14,887 nucleotides of DNA from JBBDWJ01 sp040902925 (lineage in GTDB: Bacteria > Acidobacteriota > Terriglobia > Bryobacterales > UBA6623): assembly GCA_040902925.1 (NCBI GenBank), contig JBBDWJ010000284.1, forward strand, positions 1-14,887. Reading direction: 5' to 3'. Position 1 is the stretch's first letter. Each line of letters opens with the position of its first letter. A program made the position numbers and the translations under genes. Of this stretch, positions 13,553 through 14,887 are shown in pieces. Under the pieces are notes generated by a model that was not told where the DNA came from, made no database searches, and saw only the letters and a program-made list of their open reading frames with translations.

Positions 13553-14854
13553 TCACGGACACGGCGGCCCAGGTCCCAGCAGCTCCACCGCCCGAGCGTC
13601 GGAATCCACGTTCGATAGGCGGATATAAACCGAGCTGCAGTTGTTGGTCTCGCGAGCCTCGACCAGCACCCCATCGGGATCGGCAATCGTGTCGAGGATA
13701 TAAATTCCATCCGGCACCCCGCTGACCTCGATGTACTGATCGGGAAGATACCAGTCGTAGACATCGGTCCAGCCGGCCGTGATGCCCTGCACATAGAGAT
13801 CGCTCACGCCGTCGCTCGAGAACGGAAACAGGCAATTGGGAGCGTAGTAAGTGCGCGGGCCGTCACCCTTTTCTCCCCAGAAATCGATCTCGATATCAGC
13901 AAGGCAAAAACTCACCTTCTCGCCTTCGCGGACCGGTTCGGAGCCGTGACGAGGCGGCCCGCGGCGTTTCCGCAGCGGGTGCTTGCCGAAGCGTCTGCCG
14001 CTTGAGTCGACGGCCCAAAGCCGCGACGCCCCAAAGCTCGTGAAGTGATAGTGCCCGTGCTCGGGATGAAACTCGACCGGACCCGTGCCCAGATCCTCGC
14101 TGCGCCCGTCACTGTGATAGAGCCGTTGAAACGCGTCCACCAGCGGCGGTGTCTCACCGGCCGGCGTTGCGAAGCGGATCTCCATCGGACCCTCGCCGAC
14201 GTTGGCGAGAATCTGGTCGAACCGTAAACACGTCTGCGCGCCCTCCTCCGCCACTTCAGTCACGTAGCAGCTTGGGTGCTCCACGGAGATCTCATCGAAA
14301 AAGATTCCGCCAGGGTCAAACGATAGATTCCGCTGCGGCCGAGGAACCAGGTCGGGGATCAGGCGGCGCCGTGGACGCGGCTTGGGGTCGTATTCGACTT
14401 CCGCCAACCCCTCGTACGGGATCTGCGGCGACGAGGATTCCACATCGTCGTAGGCCACATAAACCTGGTAAACACCGTTGGCCGCCGACGGAATCAGCAC
14501 CGCCTGCGCCGTGGCAATGATTCCTTCCGAGGCGGCAACCAGCGAGCCCCCCTGATAGACATAAAGATTCAAGTTGTCGAATAGCTGCGGGGGCGTCCAG
14601 CGAATCGCCACTTGGACTCCGCCTGGTTTGTTGTTCCACACTCCGCCCGGCAGATCGACTTTCAGATCGAAGCGGTCGCAGCCGGCCGCGCACTGCGGGA
14701 CTTCCCCAACCGGACCCGCTCCCGCACCTGCCGTGCCGTTCCAAAACACAGCCTTCGCCGGATTTTTCAACTTGCCCTGCGCGCCGGCCGCGAGCCCGGC
14801 GCATAGCGGCAAGAGTAAAAAGAGGGACGGGAACAACTGCCGGAGGCATCTCAT
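13553..14854 (-). CDS. Secreted lysyl oxidase-like copper amine oxidase
   Basis: With ATG at 14854 the protein has 433 residues. It begins with a signal peptide (MRCLRQLFPSLFLLLPLC, then AGLAAGA), followed by a beta-sandwich resembling a PPC or PKD-like domain (about 45-155) and a Pro/Arg linker (PKPRPRRR, about 157-164). The lysyl oxidase domain covers about 166-415. It keeps the copper motif HPEHGHYHF, whose last three histidines (H266, H268, H270) match the copper ligands of animal LOX. It also has EGEKVSFCL (K313) and DVYDWY (Y366), matching the lysine and tyrosine that form lysyl tyrosylquinone in animals. The tail GIYILDTIADPDGVLVEARE and TNNCSSVYIRL also fits the family. Such enzymes oxidise primary amines to aldehydes. 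A GTG at 14869 is in frame but overlaps the promoter -10, so ATG 14854 is preferred. Confidence 0.88.
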   Translation of the reverse strand: MRCLRQLFPSLFLLLPLCAGLAAGAQGKLKNPAKAVFWNGTAGAGAGPVGEVPQCAAGCDRFDLKVDLPGGVWNNKPGGVQVAIRWTPPQLFDNLNLYVYQGGSLVAASEGIIATAQAVLIPSAANGVYQVYVAYDDVESSSPQIPYEGLAEVEYDPKPRPRRRLIPDLVPRPQRNLSFDPGGIFFDEISVEHPSCYVTEVAEEGAQTCLRFDQILANVGEGPMEIRFATPAGETPPLVDAFQRLYHSDGRSEDLGTGPVEFHPEHGHYHFTSFGASRLWAVDSSGRRFGKHPLRKRRGPPRHGSEPVREGEKVSFCLADIEIDFWGEKGDGPRTYYAPNCLFPFSSDGVSDLYVQGITAGWTDVYDWYLPDQYIEVSGVPDGIYILDTIADPDGVLVEARETNNCSSVYIRLSNVDSDARAVELLGPGPPCP

Positions 14855-14866
14855 CGCACGATTATG
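14855..14866 (-). promoter_or_regulatory. -10 element consistent with a leaderless transcript
   Basis: On the minus strand CATAAT (14866-14861) is followed by exactly six bases (CGTGCG) and the ATG at 14854. The spacing equals that of the element before the small gene at 5078. There is no Shine-Dalgarno sequence. The -35 would lie at the edge of the window. Confidence 0.5.
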
Positions 14867-14887
14867 CACCGTCCACGAAAAAAGGGA

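Noticed and set aside
1..14887. Search for tRNA, rRNA, insertion sequence, prophage or defence genes
   Set aside because: No transposase, integrase, nuclease or toxin-type ORF and no cloverleaf-like segment was recognised on either strand.

Overview
The window looks like chromosomal DNA of a high-GC Acidobacteriota bacterium, most likely from the Bryobacterales/Candidatus Solibacter group. The best evidence is the end of the largest protein (minus strand, 8903-12616). Its last ~240 residues match my memory of the TIGR03437 'Solibacter C-terminal domain', preceded by IPT/TIG-like Ig folds. A remnant of a MacB-type orphan permease, a secreted quinoprotein-like propeller and a DUF481 outer-membrane protein also fit that phylum. 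All family assignments are from sequence pattern and memory; no search was run.

Layout, left to right. 1-1692 (+): 3' part of a long TPR protein. 1892-2524 (+): CDF-type cation transporter without a C-terminal domain, forced to start at TTG. 2580-3986 (-): secreted PQQ-like beta-propeller carrying an EF-hand pair. 4217-4924 (-): a scar where an NTF2/SnoaL-like tail abuts the front of a truncated MacB-like permease. 5078-5254 (+): unannotated 58-residue ORF behind a likely leaderless promoter. 5410-6120 (+): RimJ/RimL-type GNAT acetyltransferase, convergent with a DUF481 porin-like protein (6142-7215, -). 7216-7700: long intergenic stretch with hairpins and the decayed tail of a TIGR03437-type gene. 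7701-8108 and 8183-8779 (+): DUF3597 and DUF937 proteins, separated by a triplicated 18-bp unit that ends in the ribosome-binding site of the second. 8903-12616 (-): secreted alpha/beta-hydrolase fused to Ig-like and TIGR03437 domains. 12791-13468 (+): cytoplasmic ankyrin-repeat protein, divergent from the hydrolase across a symmetric -10 element. 13553-14854 (-): secreted lysyl oxidase-like enzyme retaining its copper and quinone-precursor residues.

Most genes stand alone, with frequent strand changes. Only the DUF3597-DUF937 pair looks like an operon. The common theme is the cell envelope and exterior: propeller, DUF481 protein, hydrolase and lysyl oxidase-like protein all have signal peptides, and the cation transporter is integral to the membrane. 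There is no CRISPR array, tRNA, rRNA, transposase, phage or defence island that I can see. I do not see a clearly new multi-gene system. The points most worth following are the leaderless-promoter pattern shared by two genes, the hydrolase-TIGR03437 fusion, the bacterial lysyl oxidase, and the small repeats and gene remnants between genes.
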